A stretch of 64,000 bases of DNA, from NCBI GenBank assembly GCA_021796015.1, contig JAJYOT010000003.1:1-64000 (forward strand), in the 5' to 3' direction. Below the pieces are notes generated by a model that was given only the letters and a program-made list of their open reading frames with translations, ran no database searches and was not told the origin of the DNA. Position numbers and translations under genes: made by a program. The DNA is from a bacterium. Lineage in GTDB: Bacteria; Elusimicrobiota; Elusimicrobia; UBA1565; UBA9628. This document shows positions 16,609-23,871 of this stretch, in pieces (within the stretch, counting starts at the first letter, position 1; every line of letters begins with the position of its first letter).

Positions 16609-17694
16609 TTATCGCGAAACAGACTCCTCGATTTTTTTGACCCGCACGTCGAAAATCGCGCCCAGAAAGCGAAGAAGCATCTCTTGATAGAGCTCTAGGG
16701 GCAGGCCGGTCGAGGGAACATCTCCCAAGTGAAAACCGGCGCGCCCGAATTCCCGGGCCACGGTCTCGACATGGGGTTGGATGTCCATCAGTTTTGAGCC
16801 GCGCATATAATCCGAGGACTTGGTCTGAACGATCTCATCAAACGCCCTCCAAATGGCGGCTAAACTTGGGAAAATCACGCTCCAGTTAAGCCACTTTGGC
16901 TCAGAAGCGTAGCGCAAATCCGATCCGGCGATAAAGCTCCACCATTTGGGCCGGGAAAGCCAATACTCGATTTTTTTTCCATGAGGCCTTCTTAAAACCA
17001 GCCCGGATTTAGAGACATCGACAAGGGCCTGCTGAACGCTCAGCCAAAAAAGCCCGGCTGAGTCAGCGATTTCCTTGGGACTCCCTTCGTTATGGGTCAG
17101 AAGATATAAAAGGACCTCGGATTTCGCGCCGACGCCGAACAAGGAGCGCATCAGAAAGCGAATATTCGAAGCGGCGTTGACCGGAACCTCTCCCGCTTCC
17201 TTTTGAACCTTGATGCGCGGCCGGTTGAAACCAAAGGCCTTAAAGCTCGGGTCGATATTCTCGTCTTCGGCGCGCGGATGAAACTTTCCCGTGGGCGTTT
17301 TAAAAAGAGGCTCAAGCGGCTCACTCGCGGCGGGCTTTTTACTTTCGCAAAACCCGACGAGGTTTTTCCACTTGCGCTCTTGACCTTTCTCCGCGAGATA
17401 CTGGAGCGCTCCGCCGACCACGCAAACCGTGTTCGCCTCCTGATTTCCCAGCAGGCGGCGCAGGCGCGCATTGTCGAGCCATTCGCCGTTTTTCTCAAGC
17501 CAAGCCAGGATTTCGTCAAAAAGGCGCGGCTCATAGCGGCAAAGTTCAAGTGAAAAAATAAGCAGGGCCTCGGGGTCGATGGCCCACGGGTCTTCCGAGC
17601 TTGTCGTTCCCAACACGCCCAAGGCCGTCCATTGCCGCCACGCCAGCGTCAAAAGACGCTCCTGCAAAGTTTGTCTAAATTCGCTCAGCGACAT
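16609..17694 (-). CDS. Winged-helix protein paired with nucleotidyltransferase (RM cargo)
   Basis: A 361-residue protein I cannot name. A probable winged helix lies at about 190-255, with AKSEVLLYLLTHNEGSPKEIADSAGLF giving helix-turn-helix spacing (shown here in part as SPKEIADSAGLFWLSVQQAL) followed by GLVLRRPHGKKIEYWL as the wing. The N-terminal 150 residues are helical and the C-terminal 100 residues are unlike anything I know. It overlaps the nucleotidyltransferase gene by 20 bases. The same pairing of a winged helix with a nucleotidyltransferase is seen at 7392-8628, with gene order reversed. An antitoxin-like or regulatory role is inferred. Confidence 0.7.
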   Translation of the reverse strand: MSLSEFRQTLQERLLTLAWRQWTALGVLGTTSSEDPWAIDPEALLIFSLELCRYEPRLFDEILAWLEKNGEWLDNARLRRLLGNQEANTVCVVGGALQYLAEKGQERKWKNLVGFCESKKPAASEPLEPLFKTPTGKFHPRAEDENIDPSFKAFGFNRPRIKVQKEAGEVPVNAASNIRFLMRSLFGVGAKSEVLLYLLTHNEGSPKEIADSAGLFWLSVQQALVDVSKSGLVLRRPHGKKIEYWLSRPKWWSFIAGSDLRYASEPKWLNWSVIFPSLAAIWRAFDEIVQTKSSDYMRGSKLMDIQPHVETVAREFGRAGFHLGDVPSTGLPLELYQEMLLRFLGAIFDVRVKKIEESVSR

Positions 17695-18274
17695 CGGGGT
17701 ATCCCATTTCCGTAATGATGCGTTTTACTTCGCCGCGATAGGCTTTGGAAACGTCGTGAGTCATGCTCCAACGCGCGGCTTTTTCAAGCTCCTCGGCCGT
17801 GGGCTTGAGCGCCAAGAGATCTTGGTAATGTTTTCCAGCTTGGTCAACGGCCGCGTAGAGCTTGAAATGGATTTGGTCGAAACGGCTAATAAAGCGCACC
17901 GTTAGAGAACGGCCGTAAGTTTTCGTTTGGGCGCGTTCGAGAACGCCCTCCGGCAGGCCAAAACTTAAAGTCGCGGTCGGGCCGGAATTGAGCCAATCGT
18001 CCTTAAGTTGAAGGTCGCGAGCCACCTTGGCCGCCGCCTCGATTAAATGCGCCGGAAGCGGCTGGGCGGTTTGCATGAGAAATCCATTCGAGGGGCCTTT
18101 CGCAATCAAGGCGACGATGTCGATGTCCTTGGTCGGCCTTGTGATGAGCCGAAGAGCATGGAGGGCCGAGCCGCCGCAAACGAGCAAATCCAAGGGCGCT
18201 TTCTTTATCGCCGCGAGTTGCTCGCCCAGGGCGGAAAGAACCTTGTCGACTTCGTCTTTAGTTTGGAAAGACAT
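17675..18274 (-). CDS. Nucleotidyltransferase-fold protein (AbiEii/DUF6036-like)
   Basis: A 199-residue protein with the nucleotidyltransferase signature: LLVCGGSALHALRL (about 29-42) followed by TRPTKDIDIVAL, in which the two Asp of KDIDI are the metal ligands. A third acidic residue could lie in the SRFDQIHFKLYAAVD segment (about 138-152). Such proteins act as toxins or as antidefence/defence partners by modifying RNA or proteins. It starts 2 bases after hsdM ends and overlaps the winged-helix gene, so it is embedded between hsdM and hsdS. Target unknown. Confidence 0.78.
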   Translation of the reverse strand: MSFQTKDEVDKVLSALGEQLAAIKKAPLDLLVCGGSALHALRLITRPTKDIDIVALIAKGPSNGFLMQTAQPLPAHLIEAAAKVARDLQLKDDWLNSGPTATLSFGLPEGVLERAQTKTYGRSLTVRFISRFDQIHFKLYAAVDQAGKHYQDLLALKPTAEELEKAARWSMTHDVSKAYRGEVKRIITEMGYPDVAERI

Positions 18275-18276
18275 GG

Positions 18277-19767
18277 CTATGCTTTGTACCCCAATTCCTT
18301 GAGATAGCCCTCGACCTTTTTTTCCGCTTGCGCGCGCTCTTGCTTGAGCTTTGCCAGATCATCAATGGTTTTCTGAACGTCAATGGGTTCTTCTTTCTCC
18401 GCGATATCCACGTAACGGGGAATGTTGAGGTTGTAATCATTGCGGCGAATCTCATCTAAGCTAACGGAACGGCAATACTTTTCGACCGATTCATCATTTC
18501 GATACGCTTTGACTATTTTGTCGATGTCTTCTGGCCTTAGCTTATTTTTATTTTTGCGAGGCTCAAAATCGCGGGCGCCGTAGAGAAAGAACACCTTGCC
18601 TTTGCGCTTCTCCGGCTTTTTCTTGTTTAAGATGAACAAGCACGCCGGAATACTCGCGCCGTAAAATAGATTGGGGGGCAGTCCAATCACGGCCTCAACA
18701 ATATCCTCCGTCAAGAGGGCTTGTCTGATTTTTCCCTCGGCCCCCCCGCGAAAAAGAATTCCGTGAGGCAACACAATTCCGGCGCGGCCCGAGGACTTTA
18801 ATACCGAGATTATATGTTGGACAAAAGCCAAATCCCCGTAACCTTTCGGCGGCAGGCCGTATTTGAAGCGCCCGAAAGGGTCATGCTCGGCAAATTCTAA
18901 TCCCCAATTTTTAAGAGAAAACGGCGGATTGGCAATGACGATGTCGTAGTTGATGAGCGCTCCTTTTTGAAGCAATTTGGGTTCCCGAATCGTGTCGCCT
19001 TTCTCGATTCTCGCTCCGGAAATTCCATGGAGGAGCATATTCATTTTGCAGATGGCCCAGGTGTCAACATTGCGTTCCTGACCATGCAGAACCAGATTTT
19101 TCGCGTTTTGGCGAATATCCTTTAAATGATAAACGGTTTGGACCAGCATCCCCCCCGAGCCGCAAGTGGGATCGCAGACATACATCCCTTCCCGGGGGTC
19201 GAGAATTTCGACCAAGAGGGTGACGACTTCCTTGGGGGTATAAAATTCACCTCCCTTCGTTCCGGCGTCGTCCGCGAATTGGGCGATCAGATATTCATAG
19301 GCGCGGCCCAAGATGTCAGGTTCAGACAAGTCTTCGTTGCGCAAACTCATTTTTGAGAAATGGATAATGAGTTTGGCGAGCATGGCATCCGGCAGGCGAT
19401 CTTTATCGTTAAAATCCGTGGCGGAGAGAACTCCCTCCAGGTTCCGATTATCCTCTTCAATTTTATCGTTAGCCTTGTTGATGGCGTCTCCGAAGTTTTG
19501 GGTGAGGCTTCTTAAATATTTCCAATGGGCCTTTGGCGTGATGAAAAAATTATGTTCATCGGGGTCCTCGGTTGCAATCTTTCTGCTCTTTCCCTCCTGT
19601 AACAGCTGATCGGTTTCTTCATCAAAAACGTCGGAGAGGCGTTTTAGGAAAAGCAGGCCGAAGATATAGTTTTTATAACTTGCGGAACCTACCGCGCCTT
19701 CACCGAAGAAAATATTGGCCGACTCCCATAAATGACTTTCGAGCGCTTCAAGAGTTAGTTTTGCCAT
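18277..19767 (-). CDS. hsdM: Type I restriction methyltransferase subunit HsdM
   Basis: N6-adenine methyltransferase subunit, 496 residues from the ATG at 19767. The N-terminal HsdM helical domain is seen first (LTLEALESHLWESAN). Motif I DPTCGSGGM is at about 199-207 and catalytic NPPF at about 280-283. With HsdS it methylates the target; with HsdR it restricts. A longer frame starts at a TTG at 19806, but that TTG is part of the -35 box, so the ATG is correct. The -10 box ends 10 bases before the ATG with no ribosome site between, which implies a nearly leaderless mRNA. It is first in the ten-gene operon. Confidence 0.95.
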   Translation of the reverse strand: MAKLTLEALESHLWESANIFFGEGAVGSASYKNYIFGLLFLKRLSDVFDEETDQLLQEGKSRKIATEDPDEHNFFITPKAHWKYLRSLTQNFGDAINKANDKIEEDNRNLEGVLSATDFNDKDRLPDAMLAKLIIHFSKMSLRNEDLSEPDILGRAYEYLIAQFADDAGTKGGEFYTPKEVVTLLVEILDPREGMYVCDPTCGSGGMLVQTVYHLKDIRQNAKNLVLHGQERNVDTWAICKMNMLLHGISGARIEKGDTIREPKLLQKGALINYDIVIANPPFSLKNWGLEFAEHDPFGRFKYGLPPKGYGDLAFVQHIISVLKSSGRAGIVLPHGILFRGGAEGKIRQALLTEDIVEAVIGLPPNLFYGASIPACLFILNKKKPEKRKGKVFFLYGARDFEPRKNKNKLRPEDIDKIVKAYRNDESVEKYCRSVSLDEIRRNDYNLNIPRYVDIAEKEEPIDVQKTIDDLAKLKQERAQAEKKVEGYLKELGYKA

Positions 19768-19777
19768 AGCTGATATT

Positions 19778-19806
19778 AGTGTAACAGAAGATTCATGATT
19801 TGTCAA
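19778..19806 (-). promoter_or_regulatory. Promoter of the type I restriction operon
   Basis: On the minus strand: perfect -35 TTGACA (19801-19806), 17-base spacer, -10 TACACT (19778-19783). The start codon of hsdM lies 10 bases downstream, so transcription begins about at the ATG. Confidence 0.75.
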
Positions 19807-19811
19807 TATAT

Positions 19812-19845
19812 TAGTTAAACAATCGTATTATTTATAGTTTAACTA
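19812..19845. promoter_or_regulatory. Inverted repeat TAGTTAAAC/GTTTAACTA upstream of hsdM promoter
   Basis: Perfect 9 bp arms at 19812-19820 and 19837-19845 with a 16-base AT-rich spacer. It lies just upstream of the hsdM -35, where an activator or a controller protein would sit; the region also faces the divergent Fic gene. Confidence 0.55.
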
Positions 19846-19964
19846 TATAAATTTTATTTTTAAAGACGTGGCTAGCGTCTCTGGGTCTGCGACGACGAAA
19901 AGAGGACGCTATGGTTGTATAAGTGGATCAAAATCATTCTATAAACAGGATGGGTATTATAGTA

Positions 19965-19993
19965 TTGAAAAAATAGGCCATCTCTGCTACATT
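19965..19993 (+). promoter_or_regulatory. Probable promoter of the Fic gene
   Basis: -35 TTGAAA (19965-19970), 17-base spacer, -10 TACATT (19988-19993). The spacer contains one copy of AATAGGCCAT (19972-19981). Confidence 0.5.
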
Positions 19994-20003
19994 AGAATGA
20001 AAT

Positions 20004-20034
20004 AATAGGCCATTTATGGTCTTCATGGCCTATT
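20004..20034. promoter_or_regulatory. Operator: inverted repeat AATAGGCCAT/ATGGCCTATT
   Basis: Perfect 10 bp arms at 20004-20013 and 20025-20034 with an 11-base spacer, plus a third identical half-site at 19972-19981. They lie between the predicted -10 and the Fic start at 20047, so a bound protein would block initiation. The AbiEi-like N-terminus of the Fic protein is the natural candidate binder. Confidence 0.72.
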
Positions 20035-20046
20035 AGAGCGAAAAAA

Positions 20047-21519
20047 ATGACGCCGCTATCTGAAATCATTTTCGGAACATCCGCGAATAAGGACGCAAAG
20101 CGTCTGCGGCGGCTGTTGCGCAAAGGCGAAGCTAAAAAAATCGCCCCGAGGCTCTATACCACCAATCTGCGGGACTCGCCGGAAAAAATCGTGCGCGACA
20201 ATCTCTATGAAATACTGGGAGGCCTGTTTCCAAAATCCGTATTAAGCCATCGAACGGCCCTGGAAGGAAAGCCTTCCGCCGATTGGGAGGTGTTTCTCAC
20301 CGGCCCTTATTCCCGGACGGTTTCATTGCCGGGCGCGGCCGTTAAAATCCTTAAAGGCCCTTGCGCCGGGGCGGCGGACAAGCCGTTCATGGGAAATTTA
20401 TTCATTTCCTCCGAGCCCCGGGCATTCCTTGAAAACCTGCAGCGCACCCGGCGCGGCGAGAGCGCCGCGAAGGCCGTTTCCCGCGAGGAGCTTGAGGAAC
20501 GTCTGGAAAGAATACTGCGTTTGCGAGGGGAATCCTCCTTAAACGCGCTGCGCGACGGCGCCCGCAAAACGGCCAAGGAATTGGGCTTTGCCGCCGAGTT
20601 TAAGAGACTCGACGGAATTATCGGCGCCCTGCTCAAAACTAGAACCGCCTCAAAACTCAAATCGTCGCCGGCCAAGGCGCGCGCCCTCGGAGAGCCTTTT
20701 GACCCGGAGCGCGTCAGGCTCTTTGAGACTCTCTTCTCCGTTCTCAAGCGAACGCCGCTGCGCGAAAATCCGGAGCCGCACTCGCGGCCGGAAGCCTTGC
20801 GCGTCATCGCTTTTTTCGAGGCCTACTTCTCGAACTACATCGAGGGAACGCGCTTTGAGCTGGACGAAGCCCGCGAAATCGTATTCGAGGGGAAAATTCC
20901 CAGCGCTAGGCCGGAAGACGCGCATGACGTCCTTGGAACTTATCGCGTTGTCTCCAATTTGGCGGAGTTCAAGAAGCTGCCCCGCGACGCGGAGGAGCTC
21001 TGGAAACTTTTCTCCTCTCGCCATGAAGCTATTTTAAGCGGCAGGCCCGAAACTCGTCCGGGAGAAATAAAAACCCGAATCAACCGCGCCGGAGACACGG
21101 TGTTTGTCTTTCCGGACCAGGCGCGCGGCACGCTCAGGAAAGGTTTTGAGTTCTATAAAGTCCTGGATTCCCCCTCCGCCAAAGCGGCGTTCATGATGTT
21201 CATGATCTCCGAAGTCCATCCCTTCAATGACGGCAACGGCCGCGTCGCCCGGGTGATGATGAACGCGGAACTCGTCGCCGCGGGCTTAAGGCGCATCATC
21301 ATCCCCGCCGTTTTCAGGGATGATTATCTGGGCTCGCTCAGGGCCTTGAGCAGACGGAGGGACCCGGCCGCTTACCTGCGGATGCTTGATTACGCGCAGC
21401 AGTTCTCAGCCGGCGTGGACTTCTCGGATTTCGCTTCCGCGCGCCGCGCGCTTGAAGCCGCCAACGCTTTTAAAGAGCCTGGAGAAGCGCGGTTGATTAT
21501 TCCTAGCGGCCTGCTGTAA
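20047..21519 (+). CDS. Fic-domain protein with AbiEi-like N-terminal domain
   Basis: A 490-residue protein. The N-terminus (about 1-130) looks like an AbiEi-type antitoxin or winged-helix module: RRLLRKGEAKKIAPRLYTTN (about 21-40), then a conserved sheet region. The Fic core has HPFNDGNGR at about 391-399, a full active site for AMP transfer. An inhibitory helix motif SNYIEG (Ser262, Glu266) lies before the core, which matches class II Fic proteins that silence themselves in cis. Transcription runs away from the restriction operon. Three AATAGGCCAT half-sites upstream point to autoregulation through the N-terminal domain. GC is clearly higher than in its neighbours. Confidence 0.88.
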   Translation: MTPLSEIIFGTSANKDAKRLRRLLRKGEAKKIAPRLYTTNLRDSPEKIVRDNLYEILGGLFPKSVLSHRTALEGKPSADWEVFLTGPYSRTVSLPGAAVKILKGPCAGAADKPFMGNLFISSEPRAFLENLQRTRRGESAAKAVSREELEERLERILRLRGESSLNALRDGARKTAKELGFAAEFKRLDGIIGALLKTRTASKLKSSPAKARALGEPFDPERVRLFETLFSVLKRTPLRENPEPHSRPEALRVIAFFEAYFSNYIEGTRFELDEAREIVFEGKIPSARPEDAHDVLGTYRVVSNLAEFKKLPRDAEELWKLFSSRHEAILSGRPETRPGEIKTRINRAGDTVFVFPDQARGTLRKGFEFYKVLDSPSAKAAFMMFMISEVHPFNDGNGRVARVMMNAELVAAGLRRIIIPAVFRDDYLGSLRALSRRRDPAAYLRMLDYAQQFSAGVDFSDFASARRALEAANAFKEPGEARLIIPSGLL

Positions 21520-21571
21520 GCATCAGGCGGGAAATGGACTCTCCGACTTAAACATTAAGTCCAGAAAACCG

Positions 21572-21589
21572 GTGTCCAAATAGTGTCCA
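21572..21589 (+). repeat. 11 bp-period tandem repeat GTGTCCA, right island junction
   Basis: GTGTCCA at 21572-21578 and 21583-21589, matching the left junction pair at 8659-8676 in sequence, spacing and distance to the half-tRNA. Likely integrase arm sites. Confidence 0.55.
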
Positions 21590-21643
21590 TCCGGGGTCAA
21601 AAATGGGAAAAATCCCGCAAAGCCCAAAAAATGAATTTTAGTC

Positions 21644-21660
21644 GTTTCTCGTCGAGAAAC
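21644..21660. repeat. Palindrome GTTTCTCG-T-CGAGAAAC
   Basis: Perfect 8 bp arms around a T. It is the right-junction counterpart of 8731-8749 and shares the 15-base core with it. Confidence 0.68.
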
Positions 21661-21708
21661 CGAATTAATCAAGGCCGGACAAAAAACCGCGAAACCGGGC
21701 TTTTCCCA

Positions 21709-21747
21709 TTAGGACGGAGTAGCTCTATCCATTGAGCTATCGGGGCT
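21709..21747 (-). repeat. Right 39 bp direct repeat: 5' half of tRNA-Arg(CCU), probable att site
   Basis: Identical to 8808-8846. The sequence stops being tRNA-like right after the anticodon loop, and no 3' half follows. It lies 14 bases beyond the end of the core gene apt, so it marks the island-chromosome border. The original 3' half of the tRNA is predicted to lie left of the window. The 21520-21760 gap has no gene. Confidence 0.8.
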
Positions 21748-21760
21748 CAAAAGAAGTTTT

Positions 21761-22279
21761 TCAATACTCCAGTAGAGAATGAATGCGCTGGCCAGTCAAT
21801 TTCTGACGGCCTTGGAGCGTTTTGAGCTCAAGTAAGAACGCCAGTCCCGCGATTTTGCCGCCGATTTTTTGTAAAAGCTGGCAAGCGGCTTGAGCGGTCC
21901 CACCGGTCGCCAGGACGTCATCAACCAACAGAATATTAGTTCCCGAGGGGAATGCGTCCGCATGAGCCTCAAGAACGTCTTGTCCATATTCCAAATCATA
22001 ATTGACGGCGACCGTCTTTCGAGGCAACTTTCCTTTTTTTCGAACCAAGATCACCCCGGCGCCCAGGCAATAGGCAATAGGAGTCGCCAGCAGAAATCCG
22101 CGCGATTCAATTCCGGCGACGATGCCGATATGGGCGTTTTTAAAAGGCTCGGCCATTTGGTCAATAGCTGATTTAAAAGCTTTTGGGTTAGCCAAAAGAG
22201 GCGTAATATCTTTAAAGACAATGCCCGGTTTTGGGAAATCGGGGACGTCAACGATGGATTCTTTTAAGTGAGCGCTCAT
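21761..22279 (-). CDS. apt: Adenine phosphoribosyltransferase
   Basis: Purine salvage enzyme making AMP from adenine and PRPP, cytosolic, 172 residues as usual. The PRPP-binding loop ILLVDDVLATGGTA is at about 114-127, and the N-terminal segment DFPKPGIVFKDITPLL (about 14-29) is the adenine phosphoribosyltransferase hallmark. The start ATG overlaps the sigma factor stop by one base (TAATG), so the two are coupled. It is the last core gene before the island. Confidence 0.96.
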   Translation of the reverse strand: MSAHLKESIVDVPDFPKPGIVFKDITPLLANPKAFKSAIDQMAEPFKNAHIGIVAGIESRGFLLATPIAYCLGAGVILVRKKGKLPRKTVAVNYDLEYGQDVLEAHADAFPSGTNILLVDDVLATGGTAQAACQLLQKIGGKIAGLAFLLELKTLQGRQKLTGQRIHSLLEY

Positions 22280-23343
22280 TATTTCCTCTTTTTAGAATGT
22301 GAGGCTTTTGGCGAGTGTTTTTTCGTCGCCTTCTTATTTTTTAAGAGAGTCAGGGTTAGCCGCGGAATTCTTCGCCGCATCAAGGAAAGTTCGTTGGAGG
22401 AACTTCTCTTTTTGTGAAGAACGGGGCGGCCTAGAATGTCGGTTCGCTCGGAATGGGCGTGCCAGCCTGGTTGAAGGTTTGGAGCTTTATATTTTGAGTC
22501 CTCAACCTCGATTAACCCCATGCGATTTGAAACTCGCCGTAGGCGGAGGAGCGCCCTTTCTTCAATTTGGCGTATTCTCTCGCGGGAAAGCCGAAGTCGT
22601 TTGCCCACTTCCTCAAGAGTCATCGGGTTTTGGCCGGTCAGGCCGTATCTAAGCTCGATAATCATTCTCTCGCGGTTTCCAATCTCGCGAATAGCCTGGT
22701 TCAGTTCATCGTGCAATTTGAGAACGGAAAGAAGATTGTCGGGAGAATTGTTCTCGGAATCGGAAAGCGTGTTTTCAACCGTTAAATTTTCTTCCTCGCT
22801 GTCGATGGGCGCGTCCAGAGACCCAACTCCGCGCGTGGCTTCGGCGGTGTCTAAAACCGCGCGCACTTGCCGAGCATTCCAACGCATTTTTTTTGCCATC
22901 TCAACCAAGCTCGGTTCCCTTCCGAGTTTAGCGCGCATTTTTTCCCACTCCTTGAGCCATTTTCGCAAGGCTTCCCACGCATGGGGAGGAACGCGGATAG
23001 TTTTTGATTGCTCCTCGACCGCGCGGCGAATAGATTGTTCGATCCAATAAGAGGAATAGGTTGAAAAACGAAATCCCTTGCGGGGATCGAATTTCTCAAT
23101 GGAGCGAATCAGGCCGATGTTGCCTTCCTCGACTAAATCCATAAAATCAATACCCTGCCGATGATATTTTTTCGCGATGGGAACGACCAGACGCAGGTTG
23201 AGTTCCAAAATGCGCTTTTTGGCCTCATGATCGCCGCGCTTGGCTTGTCTCCAAAGCTTGTGCATTTCCTCGCGATCAACGGCGGGGAGTTTTTGAATGC
23301 CTTTAAAATATTGGTTGAGGGAATCAATACTGGCTTCAGTCAT
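22279..23343 (-). CDS. Sigma-70 family RNA polymerase sigma factor (RpoD/RpoS-like) with basic tail
   Basis: A 354-residue sigma factor from the ATG at 23343 (AGGAGA upstream). Region 2 (LRLVVPIAKKYHRQGIDFMD to FSTYSSYWIEQSIRRAV, about 50-109) directs -10 recognition. Region 3 follows, and region 4.2 is at about 243-270 (LEEVGKRLRLSRERIRQIEE). Region 1.1 is missing, so this may be an alternative or stress sigma rather than the housekeeping one. An odd feature is a C-terminal extension from about 281 to 354 that is rich in Lys, Arg and Ser, past the normal end of the family. It is followed directly by apt. Confidence 0.92.
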   Translation of the reverse strand: MTEASIDSLNQYFKGIQKLPAVDREEMHKLWRQAKRGDHEAKKRILELNLRLVVPIAKKYHRQGIDFMDLVEEGNIGLIRSIEKFDPRKGFRFSTYSSYWIEQSIRRAVEEQSKTIRVPPHAWEALRKWLKEWEKMRAKLGREPSLVEMAKKMRWNARQVRAVLDTAEATRGVGSLDAPIDSEEENLTVENTLSDSENNSPDNLLSVLKLHDELNQAIREIGNRERMIIELRYGLTGQNPMTLEEVGKRLRLSRERIRQIEERALLRLRRVSNRMGLIEVEDSKYKAPNLQPGWHAHSERTDILGRPVLHKKRSSSNELSLMRRRIPRLTLTLLKNKKATKKHSPKASHSKKRK

Positions 23344-23368
23344 GCGTTCTCCTATCGTGTTCCTTGAC

Positions 23369-23641
23369 CTAATGGTGAATCTCAAACCCCGATTCTAATT
23401 TTTGAACAGGCCGGGCTTCTTCAATCAGGGAGGCGATTTTCGCGCGGCCCGGGCCCGCTTTTAAATTTTTCATGAATTCTTTAACCTGGATGTTCGAGCC
23501 TTGAGCCTCTCCTTCAACCAGTCCATCTTCCCTGTTTCGGATCCACCCCGATAAGCCGAGGTTTTGCGCCATTTCCAAAACCGACCAACGCAAGCCCACT
23601 CCTTGCACCTCGCCACTGGCCGTAAAATGGATCCTTTTCAT
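23369..23641 (-). CDS. acyP: Acylphosphatase
   Basis: Small enzyme (90 residues, typical) that hydrolyses acyl phosphates in the cytosol. The phosphate-binding loop and catalytic Arg are in ASGEVQGVGLRW (about 8-19), and the catalytic Asn is in GWIRNREDG (about 32-40). The C-terminus FEIHH is close to the family's usual F-x-I-R-x ending. It lies 25 bases before the sigma factor start and right after tRNA-Pro. Confidence 0.93.
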   Translation of the reverse strand: MKRIHFTASGEVQGVGLRWSVLEMAQNLGLSGWIRNREDGLVEGEAQGSNIQVKEFMKNLKAGPGRAKIASLIEEARPVQKLESGFEIHH

Positions 23642-23648
23642 CTAAAAA

Positions 23649-23721
23649 TCGGGGCACTGAGATTTGAACTCAGAACCTCTTGGTCCCGAACCAAGCGCTC
23701 TGCCAATTGAGCTATGCCCCG
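23649..23721 (-). tRNA. tRNA-Pro (anticodon CGG)
   Basis: Minus strand: acceptor CGGGGCA pairs with TGCCCCG, D-arm GCTC/GAGC, anticodon stem CTTGG/CCAAG with loop TTCGGGA giving anticodon CGG, T-arm CTGAG/CTCAG. No encoded CCA. The starting C is typical of tRNA-Pro. It would read CCG codons. Confidence 0.94.
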
Positions 23722-23746
23722 TAAAACAAGCGCCAAACTTAAAACA

Positions 23747-23818
23747 TCGGGGACCCGGGAATCGAACCCGGAGTCTCTCCCACCCCAAGGGAGCGCTCTA
23801 CCATTGAGCCAGTCCCCG
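23747..23818 (-). tRNA. tRNA-Pro (anticodon GGG)
   Basis: Minus strand: acceptor CGGGGAC pairs with GTCCCCG, D-arm GCTC/GAGC, anticodon stem CTCCC/GGGAG with loop TTGGGGT giving anticodon GGG, T-arm CCGGG/CCCGG. No encoded CCA. It reads CCC and CCT codons. It lies 25 bases from the other tRNA-Pro. Confidence 0.94.
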
Positions 23819-23871
23819 CAAAATTGCGGAACCTTATAAAACCAAAGCTCCATACTCTATAAAAATTTGAA

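Noticed and set aside
19767..19806. TTG start for hsdM at 19806
   Set aside because: That TTG is part of the TTGACA -35 box, and the family's conserved N-terminus begins at the ATG 19767.
20307..21024. Minus-strand ORFs opposite the Fic gene
   Set aside because: They mirror the high-GC codons of Fic, are Arg/Ser-rich and have no motifs.
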